From Archangium gephyra (GTDB lineage Bacteria > Myxococcota > Myxococcia > Myxococcales > Myxococcaceae), in the NCBI GenBank assembly GCA_003243425.1, contig QFQP01000001.1:248001-312000 (forward strand): a stretch of 64,000 nucleotides of DNA, written 5' to 3'. Both the position numbers and the translations under genes were made by a program. The notes beneath the pieces are model-generated. The model was given only the letters and a program-made list of their open reading frames with translations, was not told where the DNA came from and did no database searches. This document shows, one piece after another, positions 16,621 through 24,691 of this stretch. Numbering within the stretch: the stretch's first letter is position 1; each line of letters starts with the position of its first letter.

Positions 16621-17592
16621 ATGCCCGTCGAGCTGCGTCGCGGAGGTCTCGTGCTGCAAGGCACGCCGCTCTGGTTCGACGCGCGCACGCGCTCCCCCGT
16701 CGCCTTCGTGAGCCACGCGCACAGCGACCACATCGCCCGGCACGATCGCGTGATCGCCACCGCCGAGACGCTCGCGCTCATGCAGCACCGGCTCGGGCAG
16801 CTCGAGGCCACCACCCCGCTGGCGTACGGCGAACGGCTCGAACTCGGCGGCCTGCAGCTCGAGTGCTTTTCGGCCGGCCACGTCTTCGGCTCGGCGCAGG
16901 TGCGCGTCACCCGCGGCGACGGTCATCGCGTCGTCTACACCGGCGACGTTTCGCTCGAGCCTGCGCTCACGGCCGCGCCAGCCCCGGTGCTCGACTGCGA
17001 GACGCTCATCATCGAGTCGACCTTCGGCCACCCGAAGTACCGCTTTCCTCCGCGCGCGCAGCTCTACGACCAGGTCGCCGACTGGGCGAGGCGGCAACTG
17101 GCGCAGGGCATCAGGCCCATTCTCCTCGCGTACTCGCTGGGCAAGTCGCAGGAGACGGTTCGCCAACTCGCCGCACGCGGGCTCCCGGTGCGTGCACACC
17201 CGACGGTTCATGACGTCGCGCTGGTCTACGAGTCACTCGGCATGGCGGTCGGCGCGCGACGCTTCGAAGGTCACTTCGAAGACGGTGAGGTCGGGCTCTT
17301 CCCGCCGTACCGCCGCGGCAGCTCGCTGGTCGACGTGCCCAGGAAGTCACTGGCGGCGCTCACCGGGTGGGCCGTCGAACCGTGGGGCGCGCGGCGCTGC
17401 GGCGCCGATCTCGCGTTCCCCATCAGCGACCACGCCGACTTCAATTCACTCTGTGAATACGCCCGTCGCAGCGGCGCACGTGAGGTCATCACCCTTCACG
17501 GCTTCTCGGACGAACTCGCGGTCGAGCTGCGCAAACAGGGGCTGTTCGCGCGCGCCGTGCACGAGCAGGTGCAGATGGAGCTCTTCGCCTGA
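16621..17592 (+). CDS. metallo-beta-lactamase-fold exonuclease-like hydrolase
   Basis: A 323-residue protein with the full set of MBL metal motifs: HAHSDH (residues 32-37), AGHVFGSAQV, the VVYTGDVS strand, IESTFGHP, and a late ISDHADF. This arrangement is that of the RNA/DNA exonuclease branch (SNM1/Pso2-like and ligase-associated exonucleases) and not of glyoxalases. No adjacent ligase or Lhr helicase gene is seen, so the substrate is open. The start ATG has no strong ribosome site. The PanD-like gene follows after 35 bases and may be co-transcribed. Confidence 0.8.
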   Translation: MPVELRRGGLVLQGTPLWFDARTRSPVAFVSHAHSDHIARHDRVIATAETLALMQHRLGQLEATTPLAYGERLELGGLQLECFSAGHVFGSAQVRVTRGDGHRVVYTGDVSLEPALTAAPAPVLDCETLIIESTFGHPKYRFPPRAQLYDQVADWARRQLAQGIRPILLAYSLGKSQETVRQLAARGLPVRAHPTVHDVALVYESLGMAVGARRFEGHFEDGEVGLFPPYRRGSSLVDVPRKSLAALTGWAVEPWGARRCGADLAFPISDHADFNSLCEYARRSGAREVITLHGFSDELAVELRKQGLFARAVHEQVQMELFA

Positions 17593-17627
17593 GCGACCGC
17601 TCGAAGCGCCGTGCGAGACTGCATCGC

Positions 17628-17990
17628 GTGAAAGCGCAACGACTCATGCTGCTGGCGCAACTGCACGGCGTCACCGTCACCCGCGCCGAGCTCTCGCTCG
17701 CCGACGGCCTCAAGCTGGCACCGCAGCTCTTCGACGCCGCGGGGCTGCTCGAGCACGAGAAGGTCGAGGTGTACTGCCTCGAGTCGGGAGCGCGGTTGTC
17801 GTGTTCGGTGAGGCGCCACACCTCGGCGGGCGAGCTCGAGGTCGGCGGTGCGGCGGCGCAACTTCTCAAGCCTGGCGCGCGGGTGGTCATCGCCGCGTGG
17901 GGCTGGCTCAAGGAAAAGCAGGCGCTCAAACACGAGCCGCGCCTGCTGCACGTCGACGACGAGAACGCCGTCAGATGGCCTGACCGCTGA
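17628..17990 (+). CDS. PanD-fold protein without catalytic residues (aspartate decarboxylase pseudoenzyme)
   Basis: A 120-residue protein that aligns by eye along the whole of aspartate 1-decarboxylase: LHGVTVTRAEL, LFDAAGLLEHEKVEVYCLES, GARL, GGAAAQLLKPGARVVIAAWG and LHVDDENAV. PanD makes beta-alanine for CoA using a pyruvoyl group formed by cleavage at Gly24-Ser25. Here those positions are Asp26-Gly27, so no pyruvoyl can form. The residues corresponding to E. coli Lys9, Tyr22, Thr57, Tyr58 and Asn72 are Gln, Leu, Cys, Ser and Gly, while His11 and Arg54 equivalents remain. It overlaps the convergent lysozyme gene by 20 bases. It is likely a repurposed double-psi barrel with a binding or regulatory role. 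Confidence 0.65.
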   Translation: MKAQRLMLLAQLHGVTVTRAELSLADGLKLAPQLFDAAGLLEHEKVEVYCLESGARLSCSVRRHTSAGELEVGGAAAQLLKPGARVVIAAWGWLKEKQALKHEPRLLHVDDENAVRWPDR

Positions 17991-18912
17991 ACAACCGCTC
18001 GGCCAGCCGGGTGCGTTCTGCCTGCGAGGCGTTCGGGTCGCGCGGACGCTCGAACTGTCGCAGGAAGATGTTGGCCGCGTCGGAGGCCGTGGTCGCGCCC
18101 CGCAGCGAATTGCCGGCGCGTGACTCGGTGTTCTGCAGCTCCCACTGCACGAAGGCGAGCTGCTGTTCGAACGTCGACTCACGAATGTCGACGCCCATGA
18201 CGCGCTTGAAGTCGGCCTGACGCGGGCCCTCCCACTGCGCGAGCCCGAAGCCGGGCCCGCCGCCGAACTGCTGCTGGCGGTGATTGAGCTGACCACCCGA
18301 TTCGTAGATGAGGTTCGCCACGATGCCGGCGGCCTGCTCCTTCGACCAACCCTGGCTCTCGAAGTAGCGCATGGCGGCCTGTGCGCGCTCGTTCAAGGTC
18401 GAGTTCGGGCCGATGGCGTCGACGCCCGTGACGTCACCGGTGCTCGGAGGCGCGTCGGCACCGGCGGTCGGCGGCTCGGCGCCGGCGGAAGGGGGCTGCT
18501 GCGTGTCGCCGGTGCTCGGCGGCCGGGTTCCACCCGCGGGAATGTTGATGCGCTGCCCCGGAAAGATGAGGTCGGGGTTCTGAATCTGCGGGTTGGCCTC
18601 GATGAGCTGCTGGAGCGGAACGCCGTTGGCGCGCGCGATGGCCCAGAGCGTGTCGCCCGGCACCACGGTGTGCACGTTCTCTTCCTGCGCGGCCTGTTGG
18701 TCGGCCTGCAGCTGCTCGCTGATCTCTTCACTGCGCCGCGCACCGAGCGCCTCCTGCGTGTTCCGCATCGACCGGGCTTCGTCGCGCGAGAACTGCGAGC
18801 TCTGTTTGAAGCCCGGTTCGGTCACCTTCGACTTCACGCGCTCGACGTTCTCGTGCTGCTTCTGCGCCTTGAGGATCGAGTCGCTGCTGTTCGTTCGGTT
18901 GATCGTGCTCAT
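17971..18912 (-). CDS. LysM plus phage-tail-lysozyme-like protein
   Basis: A 313-residue protein. The first 80 residues are charged and helical with no signal peptide. A LysM domain follows (about 83-128: TVVPGDTLWAIARANGVPLQ, NPDLIFPGQRINIP), then a Pro/Ser/Thr linker, then a domain resembling phage tail lysozyme (about 185-313: YFESQGWSKEQAAGIVANLI, E-S-G-G, GFGLAQWEGPRQ). The Glu in YESGG is the likely catalytic acid. It should bind and cleave peptidoglycan, perhaps of prey or at secretion sites. ATG 18912 was chosen because residues further upstream look non-coding. The absence of a Sec signal is notable for a murein enzyme. Confidence 0.75.
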   Translation of the reverse strand: MSTINRTNSSDSILKAQKQHENVERVKSKVTEPGFKQSSQFSRDEARSMRNTQEALGARRSEEISEQLQADQQAAQEENVHTVVPGDTLWAIARANGVPLQQLIEANPQIQNPDLIFPGQRINIPAGGTRPPSTGDTQQPPSAGAEPPTAGADAPPSTGDVTGVDAIGPNSTLNERAQAAMRYFESQGWSKEQAAGIVANLIYESGGQLNHRQQQFGGGPGFGLAQWEGPRQADFKRVMGVDIRESTFEQQLAFVQWELQNTESRAGNSLRGATTASDAANIFLRQFERPRDPNASQAERTRLAERLFSGQAI

Positions 18913-19015
18913 ATGGAGTTGTCGCACCGTCACGCAGATTGGTTGCTGAACGTGGTTGTCGCGCTGCGTCGGAAACCCGCGACCACGGGCGTGCGTTGCG
19001 CGAGCATGCACGGCG

Positions 19016-19771
19016 ATGAACGGCTTCGTGGACCTGACCTGTGGTGAGCGCGTGCTGCGCGTCGACCGGTCGATCTGCGAGCTGGCGACCGGGCGCGTGT
19101 ACTGGCGCCAATTCGAGACGCACGGCGAGCCGGCGCTCACGGTGCGGCGTCACGACACGCTCGACGGCACGGCCATCAGCGCGCCGCTCGGAGACTGCGT
19201 GTTCCGTCGCGACGACGAAGCCAGCCTCGCGGTGCAGGTCGAAGACGGCCTCTATCGCGGCGAGCTCGTGCTGCGACTGGCCTGGTACCTGTGCGCCACG
19301 GCGCAGGGCGCGGTGCTCATTCACGCGTCGGCGGTGAAGGCGGGCGACGCCGCGCTCGTGGCCTGCGGCAAGAGCGGCGACGGCAAGTCGACGTTGTCAC
19401 GCCTGAGCGTGGAGGCCGGTCTCACGCTGCTCACCGACGAGGTGGTGCTGCTGTTCCCCGACGGCCGGGTGAGCGGCTCGCCGTTCCGCTCCGACTTCGA
19501 ACACGCCGGAGCGCCGGGGCTCGTGCGCGCGAAATATTTCGTCGCGCTTCACAAGGCTCCACACGAAGAAATGCTGGCGCTCTCACCGCTCGAGGCGGTG
19601 CAGCTCGCGATGTCGCAGTGCTTCGACGTGGCCGAAGTGGCGCTGCCCAGACTCGAGGTGCGGCGACGGTTGCTCTCGTTCTTGAGCAACGTCGAACCGC
19701 GGACCTTCAGTTTCAGAAAAGCGGCAGACGCCGGGCACTTCGTGAAGAAGGCCCTGAGCGCCTCACCGTGA
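19016..19771 (+). CDS. HPr kinase-like (HprK-fold) ATP-binding protein
   Basis: A 251-residue protein with a Walker A loop GKSGDGKST at residues 118-126 and a following LLTDEVVLL strand, the arrangement of the HprK-like kinases that often accompany PqqD-type proteins in myxobacteria and RiPP clusters. The first 100 residues are a beta-rich N-terminal region. No HPr/PTS gene is visible, so its substrate is unlikely to be HPr by context. ATG 19016 is used. The gene ends 34 bases before the convergent pentapeptide gene, with a small hairpin between them. Confidence 0.65.
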   Translation: MNGFVDLTCGERVLRVDRSICELATGRVYWRQFETHGEPALTVRRHDTLDGTAISAPLGDCVFRRDDEASLAVQVEDGLYRGELVLRLAWYLCATAQGAVLIHASAVKAGDAALVACGKSGDGKSTLSRLSVEAGLTLLTDEVVLLFPDGRVSGSPFRSDFEHAGAPGLVRAKYFVALHKAPHEEMLALSPLEAVQLAMSQCFDVAEVALPRLEVRRRLLSFLSNVEPRTFSFRKAADAGHFVKKALSASP

Positions 19772-19794
19772 CCCTCTCCTCGAAGCGGAGAGGG
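19772..19794. terminator. small hairpin between convergent genes
   Basis: CCCTCTCC and GGAGAGGG form a perfect eight-pair stem with a seven-base loop directly after the + strand stop. It has no T-run on either strand, so termination is only probable. Confidence 0.4.
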
Positions 19795-19805
19795 AACTTC
19801 GAGAC

Positions 19806-21020
19806 TCAGGCCGGCGAGCCGTTCGACATCGCCTCGACGTGCGCGGTCGCTTCGGCGAGGTACGCCAGCCGGCGCATGCGCACTTCGTCAGGCAGCTCGG
19901 CGAACGACTTGAACGCGTCGCCCAGAATCGAGCGGTTGCCGTTGCTGGCGATGTGCGCCAGGTCCTGGCTGGCCTCCTGGGAGTCGACCGCTTCTTCCCA
20001 GTTGTTGTCGGGCGCGAAGCCGGCCTCGAGCAGCGAGCTGAACAGCTGACAGGCCGCCAGCTTCATGCGCAGCTCGCCGATGAGGTCGAGGGCTTCGGCC
20101 GAAGCCTTGAGCTCCAACAAGGCGCCGGTGATGCGCGGGTCGATGTCGGCCGTCGCGTCTTCCACTTCGACGCCTTCACGCAGGTCGGCGTTGAGCCCGT
20201 CGATCGCCGCTTCCGACGGCACGACTTCTTCGCCGACTTCGCGCAGGTACATGACGGCCACCGCCACGTCACCGCCGCCGTTGGCGACGACTTCCTTCGC
20301 CTTGGCGACGGCCTGCATGTCCGGCACCGGGCGACGGCCTTCGAGGCGCGTCTTCACTGCTTCACGGTACAGGTGCTCGAGGCTGGTGCCGGGGGGCATG
20401 CGCACGGGCAGCGGAGGGCGGAGGCCCGGAACGTCGAGCACCCACGGGAAGGGGTTGGCGACGTGCTTCAAGCCGCGGAAGAGGATGGTGCCGGGCGCAT
20501 CGCCGGGGCGGAACGGCGGCAGGTCGCTCTCGGGCGCGTCGCTCTTGAGGCCCATGACGGCGGCGCGCTGTTCGCGGGTGAAGCTGGTCACGCCGACCGC
20601 AGGAGGAGGCGGCGGCGGCGGCGCGTCTTCGCCGTCGAGGCCGGTCACCCGGTCCATGTCGCAGTCGTCGAACTCGAGCTCTTCGAGGCCGGTGGCGCCG
20701 GTGAAGTCGCAACGCAGCAGCTTCAGGCGCTCGAAGGTCGCGCCGTCGAGCTTCGCGCCGCGGAAGTCACAGTCCTGCAGGCGGCCGCCGTGGAAGTAGG
20801 CGTTCGAGAGGTCAGCTTCCTTGAAGCTCACCTTCGAGAGGTCACACTTTTCCCACTCGGTGCCCACGAGCGTGAGGCTCGACAGGTCGGCGTTCGCTGA
20901 AAAGAGCTGAGGGAACGTGGCTCCGGTGTGGTCCAACGGCACCTTCCCGTCCTTGCGGAGCTGGTTCCACTGCTTCGAGCCCGACTTGAGCAACTCCTCG
21001 ATGCTGACCTGCTTTGCCAT
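19806..21020 (-). CDS. pentapeptide-repeat protein
   Basis: A 404-residue protein. Residues about 35-110 contain A(D/N)LxX-type pentapeptides (ANADLSSLTL, CDLSKVSFKEADLSNAYF, CDFRGAKLDGATFERLKL, RCDFTGATGL), which build a right-handed beta helix. An acidic stretch and a Pro-rich linker (PPPPPPAVG) follow, then a helical C-terminal half of about 260 residues that I do not recognise. The role is unknown; such helices usually mediate protein contacts. ATG 21020 (MAKQVSIEELL) is preferred, with ATG 21044 an alternative. The divergent RluA gene starts 67 bases away. Confidence 0.75.
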   Translation of the reverse strand: MAKQVSIEELLKSGSKQWNQLRKDGKVPLDHTGATFPQLFSANADLSSLTLVGTEWEKCDLSKVSFKEADLSNAYFHGGRLQDCDFRGAKLDGATFERLKLLRCDFTGATGLEELEFDDCDMDRVTGLDGEDAPPPPPPPAVGVTSFTREQRAAVMGLKSDAPESDLPPFRPGDAPGTILFRGLKHVANPFPWVLDVPGLRPPLPVRMPPGTSLEHLYREAVKTRLEGRRPVPDMQAVAKAKEVVANGGGDVAVAVMYLREVGEEVVPSEAAIDGLNADLREGVEVEDATADIDPRITGALLELKASAEALDLIGELRMKLAACQLFSSLLEAGFAPDNNWEEAVDSQEASQDLAHIASNGNRSILGDAFKSFAELPDEVRMRRLAYLAEATAHVEAMSNGSPA

Positions 21021-21086
21021 GGCGGCGGCTTCTACCCGAGCCATCGGCACTTTCACTGTGTTTCTCGGTCCGATAGAGCCCTGGCG

Positions 21087-22049
21087 ATGCTCGAGTACCG
21101 CGTGACCGAGGACCACAACGGGGTCCGCCTCGACAAGTTCCTGAAGAAGACGTTGGCCAACGTGCCGTTCAGCCACCTCTTCAAGATGATTCGCGTGAAG
21201 AAGATTCGCGTGAACGGCAAGCGCGCGAAGCCCGAACAGGAGCTCGCCGCCGGTGACGTCATCACCGTGCGGGGCGAAGAAATGAAGCTGCTGGGTGACC
21301 GCGAGCGCAAGGCGGCGCCGCCTCCGCCGGTCGACGTGTCGAAGCTCGACGTGCTGCTCGAAGACGACTGGATCCTCGTGCTGAACAAGCCGTCGGGCAT
21401 GGCGGCCCACACCGGTTCAGGCATCACCGGCGGCACGGTGGTCGACGTGGTGCGCGCCTACCTGGGCCCGAAGGCCGAACGGAACGGGTTCGCCGCGAGC
21501 CCCGCGCACAGGCTCGATCGCGAAACGTCGGGCGTCATCATCGTGGCCAAGAGAAGACCCGCGATGGTGCACTTCACCGACGTCTTCACGCGCCACACCG
21601 CGAGGAAGAAGTACCTGGTGCTGGTGAAGGGGAAGATGAACGCGAAGAACGGGCTCATCGACCTGCCGCTGGCCGAACACCAGCAGACCGCCGAGAGCCG
21701 CGAGCGCCGCGGGGTCAACATGCAGGAGGCCCGCACCCGTTGGGAAGTGCTGTGTCAGAACAGCCACGCGGCCTACCTGGCGTGCACGATTGAAACTGGC
21801 CGGACGCACCAGATTCGGCGACATTTCGCGGCGATCGGCCACCCCGTCGCGGGGGACCCGAAGCATGGGGATTTCGCGTTCAACCGAGAGGTGAAGGCGA
21901 ACTGGGGCTTGAAGCGCTTGTTCCTGCACTCCACCCGGTTGGAATTTCCACACCCGGATGGCGGCAAGCGCACGGTTGTTGAAGCGAAGTTGCCGGAGGA
22001 GCTCATCGATGTGCTCGTGCGCGCTGGACTCGAGGCTCCTTCCACATGA
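21087..22049 (+). CDS. RluA-family pseudouridine synthase (RluC-like)
   Basis: A 320-residue enzyme with an N-terminal S4 RNA-binding domain (LDKFLKKTLANVPFSHLFKM, KIRVNGKRAKPEQELAAGD) and a catalytic domain with HRLDRETSG and the TGRTHQIRRH motif. The S4 sequence and length fit RluC, which modifies several 23S rRNA uridines, but the target is inferred. ATG 21087 begins just upstream of the S4 domain. Its stop overlaps the start of the PBP1A gene (ATGA), an odd pairing of an RNA modification enzyme with a cell-wall synthase. Confidence 0.88.
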   Translation: MLEYRVTEDHNGVRLDKFLKKTLANVPFSHLFKMIRVKKIRVNGKRAKPEQELAAGDVITVRGEEMKLLGDRERKAAPPPPVDVSKLDVLLEDDWILVLNKPSGMAAHTGSGITGGTVVDVVRAYLGPKAERNGFAASPAHRLDRETSGVIIVAKRRPAMVHFTDVFTRHTARKKYLVLVKGKMNAKNGLIDLPLAEHQQTAESRERRGVNMQEARTRWEVLCQNSHAAYLACTIETGRTHQIRRHFAAIGHPVAGDPKHGDFAFNREVKANWGLKRLFLHSTRLEFPHPDGGKRTVVEAKLPEELIDVLVRAGLEAPST

Positions 22050-24613
22050 GTGAAGGGAAACTGCAGTTGGTCAACGTGCCCAAGAAGCGATGGTGGAAGC
22101 TGCCGTTCAAGCTGCTCGGCTTTCTGCTGCTCACGGGGGCCACGGCCGCGGTCATGGGCTACGGCTTCGTGTACTGGAAGTACGCCGACGGCCTGCCCGA
22201 CATTCCGAAGGTCGACGAGTACCGCCCGCCGATTCTCACCGAGGTCTACACGGTCGACGGCGTGCTCGCCGGTGAGTTCTACAACGAGCGCCGCAAGGTC
22301 GTGCCCTACGAGCGCATTCCCAAGCGTCTGGTGCAGGCCTTCATCGCCGCCGAAGACGCAGACTTCTTCGACCACTTCGGCATCGACGTCATCGGTACCG
22401 GCCGCGCGGCGGTGAAGACGGTGCTCAAGAAGGCCACCGGCAAGGGCAAGGTGCAGGGCGGTTCGACCATCACCCAGCAGACCGCCAAGGCCGTGCTGAT
22501 CAGCACCGAGGGCTACAAGGAGTCCACCGCCAAGACCATCAAGCGCAAGATTCGTGAAGCGCTGCTGGCGCGCCGCCTCGAGAGCGAGCTGACCAAGGAG
22601 CAGATTCTCTATCTGTACCTGAACAACGTGTACCTGGGTCACCACAGCTACGGCGTGCAGAGCGCGGCCGAGAACTACTACCGCAAAGACGTGAAGGACC
22701 TGACACTGGCCGAGATGGCGTTGCTCGCCGGGCTGCCGCAGGCGCCGTCGAACTATTCGCCCTTCCGCGACGCGGCCAAGGCCAGGGCACGCCGTCAGTA
22801 CGTGCTGGGCCAGATGATGTCGAAGGGCATGATCACCAGGGCCGAGTTCGACGAAGCGTCGGCCTCCGAGGTGAGCGTGTACCCGGTCGAAGACGTGTTT
22901 CATCAGTTCGCGCCGTACTTCACCGAAGAGACGCGCCGCGACATCGTCAACCGCTACGGCAACCCCGCGTTGCTCAACTCGGGCCTCAAGGTCTTCACCA
23001 CGATGGATTCCGAGAAGCAGCGCGCGGCGCAGGAAGCCACGCTGCGTGGCCTGCTCGCCGTCGACAAGCGCCAGGGCTACCGCGGGCCGGTGATGCAGCT
23101 CGAGGGCAAGGCGATGACCGCCTTCATCGAGAAGAGCAAGAAGGTGATGGAGGGCCAGGAGATCACCCCCGGCCGCTATTACGTCGGCGTCGTTCAGACC
23201 ATCGCGAAGGACAAGTCGGTGGCCGACATCAACATCGGCGGGAAGATCGCCAAGCTGCCTGCGCTCGGCATGCGCTGGGCGCGCGAAGTCAACGGCGAGC
23301 GCTACTACCCGTCGGTGCTGATCAACAACGTCGGCCCGCTCAAGGTCGGCGACGTCGTCGTGGTTCGCGCCATCAAGGAAAAGAAGGAGCTGACCGACGA
23401 TCGTGAAGCGTGGAGCGATTCACTGGCCGCGGAGGTCCCGGAAGGGGTGCCCGTGGTTCGCCTCGAGCAGGAGCCCGAGCCGCAGGCGGCGATCGTCTCC
23501 ATCGACCCGCACCGGCAGTACCTGTCGGCGATGGTCGGTGGCTACGACTTCGACGCCAACGAGTTCAACCGCGCGTTCCAGGCGTGCCGTCAGCCGGGCA
23601 GCTCGTTCAAGCCCATCGTCTACGCGGGCGCGCTCGAGAAGATGGGGTGGACCGAAGGCACCGTGCTGCTCGATTCGCCCATCGTCTACGACGACCCCGA
23701 GAATCAGAACCGCTGGAAGCCCGCGAACTACGACGAAGGCTTCAAGGGCGAGGTGCTCTTGAAGGAGGCGCTCGTCAACTCGATGAACATTCCCGCGGTG
23801 AAGACCTTCATCGAGCTCGCGCGCTACCTGGGCAACAAGAACGAGGTCGTGGGCATCAAGGCCATCAACGACTTTGCGCACGGTCTGGGCTTCTCCACGC
23901 CGCTCAACCCCGACTACTCGGCGGCGCTCGGCAGCTCCTGCGTGTACCCGTACGAGCTGGTGCAGGTGTACGCGACCATCAACCGGCTCGGGCTCAAGAA
24001 GCCGACGTACTTCGTGCGCAAGGTCGAAGACCGCTTCGGCCGCATGGTCGAAGACCACACCTCGTACGACGACGCGTGGGCCTCGCTGCAGGACCGTGTG
24101 GCCGCGGGTTACGCGCGCCTGTTCGAGCCCGGTGAGCAGGTGCTCTCGCGCGAGACCGCGTACCTGGTGACCGACCTGATGCGTGGCGTGGTGCAGGGCG
24201 GCACGGGCGCTCCGGCGCAGCGCCTGGGCAAGCCGGCGGCCGGCAAGACCGGTACGACCAACGACTCGTTCGACGCGTGGTTCACCGCGTTCACGCGTGA
24301 CCTCGTGACCAGCGCCTGGGTTGGCTACGACTTGAACCCGCACCCGCTCGGTCGCTACGAGACCGGTGGCCGCGCCGCGCTGCCCATCTGGCTGGCGTAC
24401 ATGAGCAAGGCGCTCGAGGGTCGCAACCAGCCCGAGTTCTCGCCGCCGCCGTCGCTGGGGCTCATTCAGCGCCGCATCGACAAGAAGACCGGTCGCATCG
24501 CGTCGGGCATGAAGAACTCGATGACGTTGTGGTTCAAGAAGGGCACCGAGCCCGAGGACCACGAGCCCGAGAAGGGCGCGGCGGGCGCCGATCAGTTCCT
24601 GCAGATTCCGTAA
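22046..24613 (+). CDS. mrcA: penicillin-binding protein 1A (bifunctional transglycosylase/transpeptidase)
   Basis: An 855-residue class A PBP that polymerises and crosslinks peptidoglycan in the periplasm. A short cytoplasmic tail and one membrane anchor (about 18-42) lead to the GT51 domain with the catalytic Glu in EDADFFDHFG (E103) and GGSTITQQ. An OB-like insert precedes the transpeptidase, where PGSSFKP gives the nucleophile Ser519 and KTGTTN lies at 734-739. It ends with a polar tail. All catalytic motifs look intact. Translation is coupled to the preceding RluA gene. Confidence 0.93.
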   Translation: MSEGKLQLVNVPKKRWWKLPFKLLGFLLLTGATAAVMGYGFVYWKYADGLPDIPKVDEYRPPILTEVYTVDGVLAGEFYNERRKVVPYERIPKRLVQAFIAAEDADFFDHFGIDVIGTGRAAVKTVLKKATGKGKVQGGSTITQQTAKAVLISTEGYKESTAKTIKRKIREALLARRLESELTKEQILYLYLNNVYLGHHSYGVQSAAENYYRKDVKDLTLAEMALLAGLPQAPSNYSPFRDAAKARARRQYVLGQMMSKGMITRAEFDEASASEVSVYPVEDVFHQFAPYFTEETRRDIVNRYGNPALLNSGLKVFTTMDSEKQRAAQEATLRGLLAVDKRQGYRGPVMQLEGKAMTAFIEKSKKVMEGQEITPGRYYVGVVQTIAKDKSVADINIGGKIAKLPALGMRWAREVNGERYYPSVLINNVGPLKVGDVVVVRAIKEKKELTDDREAWSDSLAAEVPEGVPVVRLEQEPEPQAAIVSIDPHRQYLSAMVGGYDFDANEFNRAFQACRQPGSSFKPIVYAGALEKMGWTEGTVLLDSPIVYDDPENQNRWKPANYDEGFKGEVLLKEALVNSMNIPAVKTFIELARYLGNKNEVVGIKAINDFAHGLGFSTPLNPDYSAALGSSCVYPYELVQVYATINRLGLKKPTYFVRKVEDRFGRMVEDHTSYDDAWASLQDRVAAGYARLFEPGEQVLSRETAYLVTDLMRGVVQGGTGAPAQRLGKPAAGKTGTTNDSFDAWFTAFTRDLVTSAWVGYDLNPHPLGRYETGGRAALPIWLAYMSKALEGRNQPEFSPPPSLGLIQRRIDKKTGRIASGMKNSMTLWFKKGTEPEDHEPEKGAAGADQFLQIP

Positions 24614-24691
24614 TTCGACCTTGCGGCGCGCCGTCGGCAATCGGCCCGCTGCAAGTCCACTCCCACGCTGACGCGCGGTGAGTCGCAGCTC

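Noticed and set aside
17971..18912. A prophage remnant suggested by the tail-lysozyme domain
   Set aside because: No other phage genes, integrase or attachment repeats are near; codon use matches the neighbours.
24622..24655. Imperfect inverted repeat after the PBP1A gene as a terminator
   Set aside because: Two mismatches and no T-run; too weak to annotate.
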